Positions 10,028 through 18,591 are shown, counted from the first letter of the stretch. The stretch is 64,000 bases of DNA from Synechococcus sp. CBW1002 (GCF_015840915.1 NZ_CP060398.1:2852001-2916000), one strand, 5' to 3'. Program-made: numbers and translations. The notes: generated from the letters alone by a model not told the origin.

Positions 10028-10654
10028 TTGAAGCAGACCTTTCGCTACGACCAGACCAGCTGCCGCTTGCAACTGGAGGGCCTGCCCGATGTGTCGGTGG
10101 GGCACAGCGGTGCGGTGATCGGCATCCTCACCGGCTGGTCGCTGCAGTGGACCGGCCGGCCCGAACTGGAGGGACGCAAGGAGCACCTGATGGCGCTCAT
10201 GCAGGTGGTGCTTCCCTACGCGCGGCAACTGATCAGCGGCGTGGACCGGCCCGTGGGTGGTGCCGACCTGCCGGTGGAGATCCGGGGCAAGTCCGGTGGT
10301 GGACACCGGCTGCAGCTGCGCAGCAGTCAGCCCGATACGCCCCCTCTGGAGGTGGTGCTCGACGACGCCGAGCTTGCGGATCTGGTGCGGGTGCTGGATC
10401 AGGTGCGCCTCGATGGGCGCGTCACCCTGCGCTGGGAGGTGCCGGAGCCCCAGCCGTTGCGCACCCGCGAGCTCCTGGAGCGGGTCCCTTTGCGTCGACG
10501 TCTGGCGGCGCCGTTGGGAGGGGTCGTGGTGCTGGCGGTCAGCGTTGGCCTCGGCTGGCTGGTGCCGCCACCGGCTCCCTTGAAGCCTGTCGCCCCCGAT
10601 GAGCGGGCCGCACCGGCCGCCGCCAACGAGGCCCCGGTTGCGTCTCCCCCCTGA
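10028..10654 (+). CDS. DUF4335 family protein with one membrane helix
   Basis: A 208-residue protein of the cyanobacterial DUF4335 type (opening KQTFRYDQTSCRLQLEGL). A globular beta-rich region spans about 1-140. A single hydrophobic helix follows at about 160-180, then a Pro/Ala-rich tail. The start is TTG at 10028, decided by homology to the family opening. It follows the DUF3038 gene by about 110 bases and probably shares its transcript. Confidence 0.75.
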   Translation: MKQTFRYDQTSCRLQLEGLPDVSVGHSGAVIGILTGWSLQWTGRPELEGRKEHLMALMQVVLPYARQLISGVDRPVGGADLPVEIRGKSGGGHRLQLRSSQPDTPPLEVVLDDAELADLVRVLDQVRLDGRVTLRWEVPEPQPLRTRELLERVPLRRRLAAPLGGVVVLAVSVGLGWLVPPPAPLKPVAPDERAAPAAANEAPVASPP

Positions 10655-10699
10655 ACGGTGGCTGGTCACACTGGAATGGTTGTAGGCGGCAGCCATCCC

Positions 10700-10945
10700 A
10701 TGTCTCTCACCTGGTCGGAACTGCGGCGCCGCGTCACCCGCCTCGGCGCCAGCCTCGATGTGGTGGTGCGCAGCGACCCTGAGGTCTGCGGGCTGAGCGG
10801 CCGGACGTTCCATCTCTCCCTGCACCACGGCGGCCAGGGCGACTGCACGGTGGGAGATCTGTCCCTGGTGGATTGCCCCAACGAGCTGGTGCTGATGGAA
10901 TTCGAGCGCTGGATGCGAGGGGCCGGTCATCGGCTTGAAGGATGA
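10700..10945 (+). CDS. Small conserved protein of unknown function
   Basis: An 81-residue protein from ATG 10700 (MSLTWSELRRRV). GTG 10658 would add 14 residues. It has a helix followed by beta-rich sequence with two Cys residues (EVCGLSG, DCTVGDL). I do not recognise a family. Its TGA overlaps the ATG of the next gene in an ATGA junction, which implies translational coupling with that membrane protein. Confidence 0.6.
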   Translation: MSLTWSELRRRVTRLGASLDVVVRSDPEVCGLSGRTFHLSLHHGGQGDCTVGDLSLVDCPNELVLMEFERWMRGAGHRLEG

Positions 10946-11310
10946 GCCGCGATCAACCCGCCATCCATCTGCCCCGCACCAGTGGGCCCAAGCAGCGCAA
11001 TGTGTTCAGGGGAAGGCGTCGTCGCCCGCCCCGCTGGCGCCAGGTGTTCGCCGCTCTGGCCCTGGGCGCGCTCGGTGCCGGTCTGCTGGTGGGCCTGCTG
11101 CAGCTGCCCAGTCGCTTTGACACGATCCTTCTGGTCAGCACGGCGATCGCCAACCTGATCGACGGCCTCGGGAGTTTCCTGCTGGGAATGCTTCAGCTTG
11201 CCGCCCTCGCGCTGGTGCTTGCGGTGGCGGTGGCGGGCCTGCTGCTGCTTGTGGCGGCGGTTCTTCGCTTCGTGCGGGCCTTCCTGCCTCAGCCTCGCCG
11301 GCCGAGTTGA
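10942..11310 (+). CDS. Small two-helix membrane protein of unknown function
   Basis: A 122-residue protein that begins in an ATGA overlap with the preceding gene. A basic N-terminus (residues 1-33, many Arg/Lys) leads to a hydrophobic helix at about 35-52 and a longer hydrophobic stretch at about 78-112, ending in a basic tail. This matches a small inner-membrane or thylakoid protein with cytoplasmic termini. No family is recognised. Confidence 0.65.
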   Translation: MSRDQPAIHLPRTSGPKQRNVFRGRRRRPPRWRQVFAALALGALGAGLLVGLLQLPSRFDTILLVSTAIANLIDGLGSFLLGMLQLAALALVLAVAVAGLLLLVAAVLRFVRAFLPQPRRPS

Positions 11311-11351
11311 TCAGCGCTATCCATCAGGAGTGTCCTCCCGGTGATGAAGCG

Positions 11352-12545
11352 ATGGTCAAACGCGGCAAATCCAGTCCGGCCAGGTCTGACGTGGAGGGCA
11401 AAGCCAGGAGCAGTGGCAAAGGCAAGGGGAGTGGCAAAGGCAAGGAGAGTGCCAGAGCCCTGGAGAACGGTGCCAGACACGTGGCGCCCACAGATCAGAA
11501 GCCGCGCCTATCGAGACCAACCTCCAAGACCACCCGCGGTCGCAGGACCGACGACGCGATTCCGGCCGTGCGTCTTCACTTCGGAGCATTGAGCGATCGG
11601 TATTACCCCTCCGCCCAGCTTGATGACCTCACCGACGTGGCGGTGGATTCGCTGCCCATGGCTGAGCTCAGGGGCGTTGGCGAGTCCACGACGAAGTTCG
11701 ATCGTAAAGCCTATGAGCGGGAGCTCACCCGCCTGCAGCAGGAGCTGGTGAAGATGCAGTACTGGATCAAGAGCAGCGGTTTTCGCCTGATCGTGTTGTT
11801 CGAAGGCCGGGATGCGGCAGGTAAAGGTGGCACGATCAAGCGCATCACCGAACCGCTCAATCCACGCGGCTGCCGTGTGGTTGCACTGGGAACCCCCTCG
11901 GATCAGCAGAAGAGCCAGTGGTATTTCCAGCGCTATGTGGAGCATTTCCCCTCCGCCGGTGAGATCGTGATCTTCGATCGCAGCTGGTACAACCGCGCCG
12001 GAGTGGAGCGGGTGATGGGGTTCTGCAGTGAGGCTGAAGTGGAGGAGTTCGCTCAGTCGTGTCCGGAGTTCGAACGGATGCTCGTACGTTCCGGCATCGT
12101 GTTGCTCAAGTACTGGTTTTCCGTGAGCGACGAGGAACAGGAGGCCCGGTTTCAGGCGCGCATCGATGACCCCACCCGGCGCTGGAAACTCTCACCGATG
12201 GATCTGGAGGCTCGCGATCGATGGATCGAGTTTTCGCAGGCCAAGGATGACATGTTCGCCCACACCAACATCCCGGAGGCACCCTGGTTCACGGTGGAGG
12301 CGGATGACAAACGCCGGGCTCGCCTCAATACCATTCACCACCTGCTGAGCAAAGTGCCGTATACCGACATGACCCACCCAAGATTGCTTTGCCACCCCGC
12401 CGGTCGGCCCCATGGATTGACCGGCCGCCGATCAATGAGCGATTCTTCGTGCCCAATTGTTATCCCTGAATCGGGATGTGAACCTAGCCATGCAGCCGCT
12501 CGATCCAGTAGCCGGCCAGTTGCCAGGACGACCAGAGGAAAATGA
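11352..12545 (+). CDS. ppk2: Polyphosphate kinase 2, C-terminus frameshifted
   Basis: A PPK2-family enzyme that moves phosphate between polyphosphate and nucleotides. The catalytic core is intact: Walker A GRDAAGKGG near residue 152, Walker B IVIFDRSWYNRAG near 206, and lid residues after them. ATG 11352 is preferred over TTG 11307. After VPYTDMTHPR (about 12380) the encoded tail loses family resemblance. The +2 frame instead reads ALPPRRSAPWIDRPPINERF and stops at 12467-12469, like a normal PPK2 end. A one-base loss near 12370-12386, or a sequencing error, is the simplest explanation. As read, the protein carries about 55 unrelated residues. Confidence 0.88.
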   Translation: MVKRGKSSPARSDVEGKARSSGKGKGSGKGKESARALENGARHVAPTDQKPRLSRPTSKTTRGRRTDDAIPAVRLHFGALSDRYYPSAQLDDLTDVAVDSLPMAELRGVGESTTKFDRKAYERELTRLQQELVKMQYWIKSSGFRLIVLFEGRDAAGKGGTIKRITEPLNPRGCRVVALGTPSDQQKSQWYFQRYVEHFPSAGEIVIFDRSWYNRAGVERVMGFCSEAEVEEFAQSCPEFERMLVRSGIVLLKYWFSVSDEEQEARFQARIDDPTRRWKLSPMDLEARDRWIEFSQAKDDMFAHTNIPEAPWFTVEADDKRRARLNTIHHLLSKVPYTDMTHPRLLCHPAGRPHGLTGRRSMSDSSCPIVIPESGCEPSHAAARSSSRPVARTTRGK

Positions 12546-12597
12546 CGAGAAACATCCAGTTCATCCAGGCGGGACGTTCGCGAGGTTCAGGAGTCAT
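12484..12597 (-). CDS. Putative 37-residue single-helix membrane protein
   Basis: An unlisted short frame, ATG at 12597 and TAG at 12484-12486. It encodes a short polar N-terminus (MTPEPRERPAW), a Trp/Phe/Leu-rich helix (MNWMFLVIFLWSSWQLAGYW) and a charged end. The helix-plus-polar-ends pattern is that of a small thylakoid or plasma-membrane protein. It lies 36 bases after the stop of the SNase-like gene on the same strand and could share its transcript. No Shine-Dalgarno is visible, and function is unknown. Confidence 0.5.
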   Translation of the reverse strand: MTPEPRERPAWMNWMFLVIFLWSSWQLAGYWIERLHG

Positions 12598-12633
12598 GCG
12601 GGTGCAGCAGCAATGGGGCGTGTTCGCGCTGGA

Positions 12634-13353
12634 TCAAGGTTCAGCGGTGGTGTCGCCCAACCGTTGGATCAGGTCCCAGGGGCGTTCAATCCCTCCGGGC
12701 GTCGACCAGACGCCAAGCTTGCGGCGGCGTGCCTCGGCCTCCAGGGAGGCATAGGGGAGATCGTCACAGAGGCCGAGATAACCGTCGAAGACGAAGACAG
12801 CGCCACGCTGCAGCTGCCGGGCTGCCACGTCCTGGCCCTGGTGTCGCACCACCGCCACCTCCCGGGCAAACACATCTCGGGCGCGCAGTTCCAGGGTCAC
12901 GGCAGTCCCGGCAGGCAGGCTGTCGAGCAGCAGCTGGCGTGCCTGACGTGCAAAGGGTTGCTGCTGGGGGCGTGGGGCCTGAATGCAGGCCAGCCGCACC
13001 CGTCGCTCCTGTCCCTTCACGTTGACCAGCAGATCCTGACCTGTGGACACATGAATCACCGTGGCGCTGGAGAGCTGAGCGCTACCGGGTGGCGCGCTCA
13101 CTGCCGGTTGCGTCGGGATGACGGCTTCTGCCAGGGCCCCACCACTGACGAGGCTCAGGGGGAGCAGCACTGCCAGGGAGCCACGTACCACCCTCGAGGC
13201 CGTCCTGATGGCAGCGGCTCCACGGGCAGACGGAAGTGATGGCAGTGGTGCTGCTGATCGAGAGCAGGGGGCAGGGGCGGAACCCAATCGGCAGAGGCGG
13301 CTGGGCGGGACTCTAGGCAGAGTCGCCCCGCTCGGCACTGCGGTGACGAGCAT
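12634..13353 (-). CDS. SNase-like (thermonuclease fold) exported protein
   Basis: Residues about 95-225 form a staphylococcal-nuclease-like OB fold. One Arg of the active site is kept in RRVRLACIQAP and the other in DVFARE. The catalytic acids expected in the IDAPE segment read IQAPR, so ordinary nuclease activity is doubtful. A hydrophobic, signal-like stretch (SLAVLLPLSLVSGGALA) starts near residue 59. The true start is uncertain: ATG 13353 directly abuts the stop of the cupin gene, while GTG 13191 would give a conventional signal peptide. Confidence 0.75.
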   Translation of the reverse strand: MLVTAVPSGATLPRVPPSRLCRLGSAPAPCSRSAAPLPSLPSARGAAAIRTASRVVRGSLAVLLPLSLVSGGALAEAVIPTQPAVSAPPGSAQLSSATVIHVSTGQDLLVNVKGQERRVRLACIQAPRPQQQPFARQARQLLLDSLPAGTAVTLELRARDVFAREVAVVRHQGQDVAARQLQRGAVFVFDGYLGLCDDLPYASLEAEARRRKLGVWSTPGGIERPWDLIQRLGDTTAEP

Positions 13354-13767
13354 TCAGGCCGCCAGGGAGCGCCACTGATCGAGCAGGGCCTCCGGTACCC
13401 GCCGGGGGCGGTAGTCGCGGGGGTCGTTTGGCCCATGGCGCAGCACCGCGTTCACCACCAGGGCTGGAGTGCGGCCGCGGTTGATCGCGCCATGGGGCAC
13501 CCCAGGGGGAATGCGTACCCATGCGGGCTCGTCCTCACGCAGGGTGATGTGGTGCAGACGCTTCTGTTGCAACACCACCAGATCAATCGAGCCGCGCAGC
13601 ACCATCAGCTGATCCGTCTGGTTTCGGTGGCAGAAGAGTTCATCGATCCGATCGGTGCCCACCTCGGCGATCAGGGTTTCATCGCTGGCTTGTGGCTCGC
13701 AGAACAGGGTGTAACCGGAGAAGGATCGCTGAATCTGCAGGAGCTCAATGTGTCGGGCCAGGCCCAT
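13354..13767 (-). CDS. Cupin-domain protein
   Basis: A 137-residue single-cupin protein with the barrel motif IPPGVPHGAINRG near residue 90 and a first motif with few metal-binding His residues (DELFCHRNQTDQLMVLRG). Similar proteins are sometimes annotated as sugar epimerases or mannose-6-phosphate isomerase-like. The substrate cannot be told from sequence. Its TGA is immediately followed by the ATG of the longest SNase-like frame, so the two may be coupled. Confidence 0.75.
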   Translation of the reverse strand: MGLARHIELLQIQRSFSGYTLFCEPQASDETLIAEVGTDRIDELFCHRNQTDQLMVLRGSIDLVVLQQKRLHHITLREDEPAWVRIPPGVPHGAINRGRTPALVVNAVLRHGPNDPRDYRPRRVPEALLDQWRSLAA

Positions 13768-13931
13768 GGAGTTGTCGCAAGTGGATGAAGACTTGCAACA
13801 ACTTCCTGGGATTCTGGTGTTACTTGCTACCCGATTGGGCCCCAGTCAGGGTTCCACGGCATGGCTGTTGTCCGGCCTGCTCTGTTTTCCGGTCTGGTTG
13901 TCTGCTGTTGATGCAGCGTCGCTCCATGAAC

Positions 13932-14144
13932 TCAGAGCTTCCGATAGTCGGGATCGACCCAGCAGCGCGGCAGGCCTTCCCCGGAGGGAAACTGCAGATC
14001 TGCCTTGCCGAAAGGCTCGGGTTCCTGCATCTCCTCTCCGGCGTGGAAGCGCCCCAGCACCCGCGCCGCGAAGGGATCGAACAGCTGCTTCAGGTCCAGC
14101 ACTTCAACAAGGGCCTCGTCCTCCTGGCGCAATTTCAGAAACAT
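13932..14144 (-). CDS. Small conserved cyanobacterial protein
   Basis: A 70-residue soluble protein starting MFLKLRQEDEALVEVLDL. Start ATG 14144 is chosen because GGAGG lies at 14149-14153 on the coding strand, an ideal distance. Met at 14162 would place this ribosome site inside the gene. The sequence is acidic with a central FDPFAARVLGRFHAGEE segment. I know similar proteins from marine Synechococcus but not a function. It lies divergently from sqr. Confidence 0.7.
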   Translation of the reverse strand: MFLKLRQEDEALVEVLDLKQLFDPFAARVLGRFHAGEEMQEPEPFGKADLQFPSGEGLPRCWVDPDYRKL

Positions 14145-14335
14145 GACGACCTCCAGCCCCACGGGGTCAGGGTTTTCTCAAGTCTGATCACAACCGCCGC
14201 GGTTCGGTATCGGTCGTCACGTTTGCTTGTCTTCTGTGGCCGGCCTCACCGGCTTTGCACCACTCCCGTGACGGTTTCCTGGACGAAGGCGCAGGATCCA
14301 GGTAGATCAAGGCCAGCTTCGTTGTCGGCCGGACC

Positions 14336-15565
14336 ATGGCCCATCACCAGATCCTGATCCTTGGCGGCGGTACCGCCGGCCTCACCGCGGCCAGCCAGCT
14401 GCGGCGGGCCCGGCCGGAGCTGGAGGTCGCCATCCTCGAGCCGTCGCGGGATCACTACTACCAACCTGGCTGGACCCTGGTGGGCGGCGGTGTCTTCACC
14501 CTGGAGCAGACCCACCGTCTGGAAGTGGACCTGATCCCGGAGGGAGTGGTCTGGATTCATGATGCCGTCGCGAGCTTTGATCCTGATGCCAATGCGGTGC
14601 GCACCGCCGGAGGTGCCACGATCACCTACGACGTGCTGGTGGTCGCGACCGGCATCAAGCTCTGCTGGGAGCGGATCAAGGGCCTGAGCGAGGCGCTGGG
14701 CAGCGACGGTGTCACCAGCAACTATTCGCGGGAGCACGCTGCCTACACCTGGCAGACGATTCAGAACTTCCAGGGTGGCAATGCCGTGTTCACCTATCCG
14801 GAGACGCCGATCAAGTGCGCCGGTGCACCGCAGAAAATCATGTACATGGCCGACGACGTGTTCAAACGCTCGCCGGAGGTCGCTTCCCGTACCAAGGTGA
14901 TCTATGCCACGGCAACTCCGGGAATCTTCGGCATCCCGATTTATGCTGAGCCCCTCAAGAAGGTGGTGGCACGCCGTGGCATCACCACCAACTTTCTGCA
15001 CACCCTCAAGGAGGTGCGTGCCTCGAGCAAGGAGGCCGTGTTTCACGTGAAAGACGGGGACACCATCCGTGAAGAAGTGATCTCTTACGAGATGCTGCAC
15101 GTCACCCCACCGATGGCAGCGCCCGATGTGGTGGCCGAGAGTCCCCTGGCCGTGGCTGGCCCGGGTGGTTGGGTCGAGGTGGATAAGTTCACGACCCAGC
15201 ATGTTCGTTTCCCGAACGTTTTTTCCCTGGGGGATGTCTCGTCTCTACCGAACTCCAAGACGGCTGCGGCGGTGAGGGGCCAGGCGCCGGTGCTGGTGGC
15301 CAACCTGCTGGCCTTCCTCGATCAACGTCCCCTGGAGGCCCGTTACGACGGCTATGCCTGCTGTCCGCTGATCACTGGCTATGGCAAAACGATCATGGCT
15401 GAGTTTGATTATGATGGCAATCCCAAACCATCCTTCCCCTGCGATCCCACCCAGGAGCGATGGACCATGTGGATCGTCAAGACCAAGGTGCTGCCCTGGC
15501 TCTACTGGAACCGTATGTTGAAGGGCTATGGACATGAACGTCAGTTCATGCCGGGCGTCTCCTGA
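14336..15565 (+). CDS. sqr: Sulfide:quinone oxidoreductase, type II
   Basis: A 409-residue flavoprotein of the disulfide reductase superfamily that oxidises sulfide and passes electrons to plastoquinone. Motifs are the N-terminal FAD site ILGGGTAGLTAASQL, the HYYQPGW segment, a redox Cys in IKCAGAPQK (near 162), a GDVSS FAD site near 301, and a C-terminal segment YDGYACCPLITGYGKTI. The end (LPWLYWNRMLKGY) resembles eukaryotic SQR and type II bacterial enzymes rather than type I. The gene stands alone. It suggests sulfide detoxification or use in occasionally sulfidic settings. Confidence 0.92.
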   Translation: MAHHQILILGGGTAGLTAASQLRRARPELEVAILEPSRDHYYQPGWTLVGGGVFTLEQTHRLEVDLIPEGVVWIHDAVASFDPDANAVRTAGGATITYDVLVVATGIKLCWERIKGLSEALGSDGVTSNYSREHAAYTWQTIQNFQGGNAVFTYPETPIKCAGAPQKIMYMADDVFKRSPEVASRTKVIYATATPGIFGIPIYAEPLKKVVARRGITTNFLHTLKEVRASSKEAVFHVKDGDTIREEVISYEMLHVTPPMAAPDVVAESPLAVAGPGGWVEVDKFTTQHVRFPNVFSLGDVSSLPNSKTAAAVRGQAPVLVANLLAFLDQRPLEARYDGYACCPLITGYGKTIMAEFDYDGNPKPSFPCDPTQERWTMWIVKTKVLPWLYWNRMLKGYGHERQFMPGVS

Positions 15566-15585
15566 ACTCCCCTACCTGAACTCCC

Positions 15586-15810
15586 CTAATGGTGCTGCTG
15601 GGTGTAACTGGCAGCCCGCTGGCGTTGCTCCAGGGCATAGAGAGGAATCTGCTGGCCGGGATGATCGGGATCCGATACGAAGCTGCACCAGTGACGGATT
15701 GTGCTCTGGTGAATCTGGTAGCTTTTGGGATGCTCTGCCTGTGAGGCCGGGTGGTCTGAGCCATGGCCCCGGGAGCGACGACGCTGGCCGGACCTTTTGT
15801 CAGGTTTCAT
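15586..15810 (-). CDS. Small basic protein of unknown function
   Basis: A 74-residue His/Gln/Arg-rich protein beginning MKPDKRSGQRRRSRG. Its ATG at 15808-15810 overlaps the end of the CHAD gene by 11 bases on the same strand, as co-translated genes often do. There is no hydrophobic segment and no recognised domain. Its reality rests on the overlap and on the lack of another gene here. Confidence 0.45.
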   Translation of the reverse strand: MKPDKRSGQRRRSRGHGSDHPASQAEHPKSYQIHQSTIRHWCSFVSDPDHPGQQIPLYALEQRQRAASYTQQHH

Positions 15811-16780
15811 CGGTCACTCCTGGGCATGAGCTGAGAAACAGGCCCTGAAATTCCCAGCGCCGTTCCCTCGCCTTGAGGCGACTGGCGAGCGTTTGCCAGT
15901 CTTCCCAGCAGCGGTCCAGCTGATGCTGGATGGCTACCCCCAGCTCAGGCAGGTCAGCCACCCGTGGCCGCAGCTCCTGTTCGCCGATCACATCGGCCAG
16001 AACCTGAAGATCATGGAGCTCACCAAGGGACTCCTGTGCGAGCTTCAACTCCTGAATCCAATGGTGACCGCCGCTGGGCAGGAAAGGCTCAAGGTTTTCG
16101 AGCGCGTAGCGCGCCTCCTTGATCCGCTTTCGGAGTTCGTGTAACGACTTGTCGCGTGGATTGGCTTCCTGCCAACCCGCATGGAGAAACAACCCATGGC
16201 TGAGAGATCCTTGCCACTCGACCAGCCAATCGCCGATCGGCTGCTGCCCAAGAATGGTGAAATCCGGCTTTCTCAGCCATTTGCTCAGCCGTGCCAACAT
16301 CTTCAGATAGTTGGCATCCTGCAGAGCTTTTTCCAATCCTTCAAAGGCCTGGCGGCGGTTGCTTGCGAGCCCTTTAAGCAGCCGCTTCAGGGCCTTCGCC
16401 TTGATCGTTGGATCGGAGTCCTCACCATCGGCAGAGATGGGCAGGGCGGGAAACAGATCGAGCTCCAGTCGCTGCCTGAGCACGTCCAGATCCCTGGTCA
16501 GTCCCGTCTGGCGTGTGACGCGGGCCAGGCGTTGCTCACTTACGCCATCGGGAAGTATCAAAGCTGCTTCGAATTGATTCAGCACCGTGCGTAAGCGACG
16601 CAGTGTCACCCGCAGCTGGTGCAGAGCTTCGGGGTCCTGATCCGCCAGAACTTCGGGATGCAGTCTGCCAATCCGCCGGGTCTGCTTCTGAATCAGATCG
16701 GCCACATAATCGCCACAACGGGGGGACGTGGCCATGGCTTTGCTGTCTGCAAGGGTGATCAGGACTGAGAATCCGCTCAT
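15800..16780 (-). CDS. CHAD domain protein
   Basis: A 326-residue alpha-helical CHAD protein with repeated His/Arg-rich helices (LHQLRVTLRRLRTVL near 57; SLHELRKRIKEARYALENL near 210). CHAD domains bind polyphosphate through such basic surfaces (known for the family) and localise to polyphosphate granules. Met at residue 16 (MATSPRCGDYV, 16735) is an equally good start. ppk2 lies 3 kb away, so a link to polyphosphate granules is a reasonable inference. Confidence 0.9.
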   Translation of the reverse strand: MSGFSVLITLADSKAMATSPRCGDYVADLIQKQTRRIGRLHPEVLADQDPEALHQLRVTLRRLRTVLNQFEAALILPDGVSEQRLARVTRQTGLTRDLDVLRQRLELDLFPALPISADGEDSDPTIKAKALKRLLKGLASNRRQAFEGLEKALQDANYLKMLARLSKWLRKPDFTILGQQPIGDWLVEWQGSLSHGLFLHAGWQEANPRDKSLHELRKRIKEARYALENLEPFLPSGGHHWIQELKLAQESLGELHDLQVLADVIGEQELRPRVADLPELGVAIQHQLDRCWEDWQTLASRLKARERRWEFQGLFLSSCPGVTDET

Positions 16781-16824
16781 GGTTCAACCTGCCAGCGCGA
16801 GGTGAGTCAGACGTTCAGGCTGGG

Positions 16825-17997
16825 TTATTGCTTTGCCTGGCCTCCTCCACTGACCTTAGGTGTGCGGAGCGTCACTGCACGGTTCTGCTGCCCTGAGGGC
16901 GCCAGGTCTCCCTGGTGACTGCAGCCTGGCTGATGCCGGGGCGCGATCACCGCCAGGAGGTTCTGCTGGAAGGGGTTGAAGTTGTCGTCGCTCACCAGCA
17001 CGAAGCTGGAGCGACCATCCGCCAGAGTGGGCCCCTGGGTCAATCCTTCCCAGTTGTCGGGTGGAAGCCCGCTGCTGATCAGATCCCAGCGGGCCTTCCT
17101 GTGCCATTGGTCCTGTTGGAGTTCGACGAGGCTCAGTTCGGCTCGCCAGGAGCCTGGAGGTGTGAAGGATCGCCACAGGGCCAGGGTGGGGAGCGTGGCG
17201 GATGGACCCGACAAGGCCAGAAGATCCGTGAGCCCCCAGGCTTCACTCACGTCTGGAGCCAGCAAGGGAGGCAGCACCCGGCTGGTGATGTCAGCTGAGC
17301 TGGCCGGCACGGACCAGAGCAGGGTGCGACGCTCCCGGGCTGAATCCTGCAACAGCGGCTGTTCTGTCGCCATCAGCAGCCGCAGCGTTGGGTTCGGTGT
17401 TGTCGAGCCAGAAGGCAGCAGGGTGAGGGATTCCGGTCCGCCGTTCGGCGCAAGGCCAGATCGGGTCCGAAGGTGCCATGCCTCAGGCAGAGGGATGGCC
17501 TGCCTGAGTGCCCCGGAGTGGCGATCGAAGCGCAGCAACCTGGCCGGCTGTGCCGGTGTCAGGCGCCCTTCGCTGGCCACCCAGGCGTCAGAGCCCTGCA
17601 GCACCAGCCCTTCGCCATCCATCTCAGGTCGAAAGCTGTTGCCGCTGCCGCTGCCGCTGCCGTTGCCGGCTTCTCCGCTCTGCAAGGGAATGGTGGCAAA
17701 CAGCTGCAGGAGTTGCGGTTCCTCCTTCCGGTTCGATCCCATCGGATGGAGGCCCATCCCATTGGGGCCCCTCAGGATCTGACGAAGACCACGCCAGCCG
17801 AGCAGCTGGCCGCGGGGTGTATCGCTGATCAGCCAGAGCACATCGTCTTCAGGCTCGTACACAGCCCCTGAAAAGCCTCCGATCGGCTCTCCCTCCGTTC
17901 CCCTGCGGGGCATGGTCTGGGTGAAGAGCAATTGCCAGCCAGCGGAGAGCGGACAGGGCAGATCGGCAGGAGGGGCGACCGGAGCCGCCACGATCAT
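16825..17997 (-). CDS. Phytase-esterase-like protein
   Basis: A 390-residue protein of the 'esterase-like activity of phytase' group, a beta-propeller-type fold. Supporting segments are GGFSGAVYEPEDDVLWLISD near 40-60, a DGEGLVLQGSDAWVASEGR segment near 130, and WEGLTQGPTLADGRSSFVLV near 345. No obvious cleavable signal peptide is present, and a Gly/Ser repeat (SGSGSG) lies near 118. Substrate is unknown; phosphoester hydrolysis is suggested only by family name. It starts in an ATGA overlap with the upstream small gene. Confidence 0.75.
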   Translation of the reverse strand: MIVAAPVAPPADLPCPLSAGWQLLFTQTMPRRGTEGEPIGGFSGAVYEPEDDVLWLISDTPRGQLLGWRGLRQILRGPNGMGLHPMGSNRKEEPQLLQLFATIPLQSGEAGNGSGSGSGNSFRPEMDGEGLVLQGSDAWVASEGRLTPAQPARLLRFDRHSGALRQAIPLPEAWHLRTRSGLAPNGGPESLTLLPSGSTTPNPTLRLLMATEQPLLQDSARERRTLLWSVPASSADITSRVLPPLLAPDVSEAWGLTDLLALSGPSATLPTLALWRSFTPPGSWRAELSLVELQQDQWHRKARWDLISSGLPPDNWEGLTQGPTLADGRSSFVLVSDDNFNPFQQNLLAVIAPRHQPGCSHQGDLAPSGQQNRAVTLRTPKVSGGGQAKQ

Positions 17998-18284
17998 GGA
18001 ATCTTCGTGTCGAGTAACGCATCTTTACTATAGCGCAAATCTTTCCAGATCGCCCGGATTTTGGCATAAGCCTGTTCCTGGGAGATCTTGCCATTGGCCT
18101 GTAATCCCACGATCAGGCCGACCTGCTCAGCAAAGGATTCAAGATTTTGATGGAACACCAGCCTCTCGGGAGACCACCCAGATCCCCGGTAGCCTCCATG
18201 GGCTTCCATCGGTGATTGGATTCCATCCGGAGCCCAACCCGAGCTCGATTGGGCGAGTTCTGAGCGTTCGTCGCCCAAGATCAT
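17994..18284 (-). CDS. Small cyanobacterial protein, DUF7219-like
   Basis: A 96-residue soluble protein. The C-terminal half (RLVFHQNLESFAEQVGLIV, then KISQEQAYAKIRAIWKDL) is helical and resembles a short protein family widespread in cyanobacteria (I believe DUF7219, unverified). The stop overlaps the start of the phytase-like gene as ATGA, so the two are one operon. AAGG directly upstream of ATG may be a weak ribosome site. Confidence 0.65.
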   Translation of the reverse strand: MILGDERSELAQSSSGWAPDGIQSPMEAHGGYRGSGWSPERLVFHQNLESFAEQVGLIVGLQANGKISQEQAYAKIRAIWKDLRYSKDALLDTKIP

Positions 18285-18591
18285 CCTTAACGTTCTGATC
18301 CTCTCAATTTAGTCAGGCTGGTTCGGCGATGTTGGTTAAGACTGGCTCAAGCTTTCCGGCTCCGCCTCAGCTGGCGGTTTGCCGGGGTGCTGCGACGCTT
18401 CAGCCGGCTGTGATGCACGGCACTGTTCCACGGCTGCAGCAAGTCTGGAATGGGGGGCGTGATTCCACTGTCAACGCCATGGCCTTCCTGCAGCGTTCCT
18501 GGCTAAAACCGGTGGGCATCTGCCTGCTTCTTCAGGCGGCCCTTCTCAGTGGGGGCAGGGTGTTCCATGGCTGGCTCATCCCGGAGGAACG
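18285..18591. other. Divergent intergenic region before corA
   Basis: This 307-base gap carries the promoters for the DUF7219/phytase-like operon and for the CorA-type gene. Two TTAACC-like half-sites are seen: CTTAACG at 18286-18292 on plus and CTTAACC at 18334-18340 on minus. They could be degenerate Pho-box halves but lack proper tandem partners. No convincing -10/-35 pair or hairpin terminator is visible. Confidence 0.3.
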
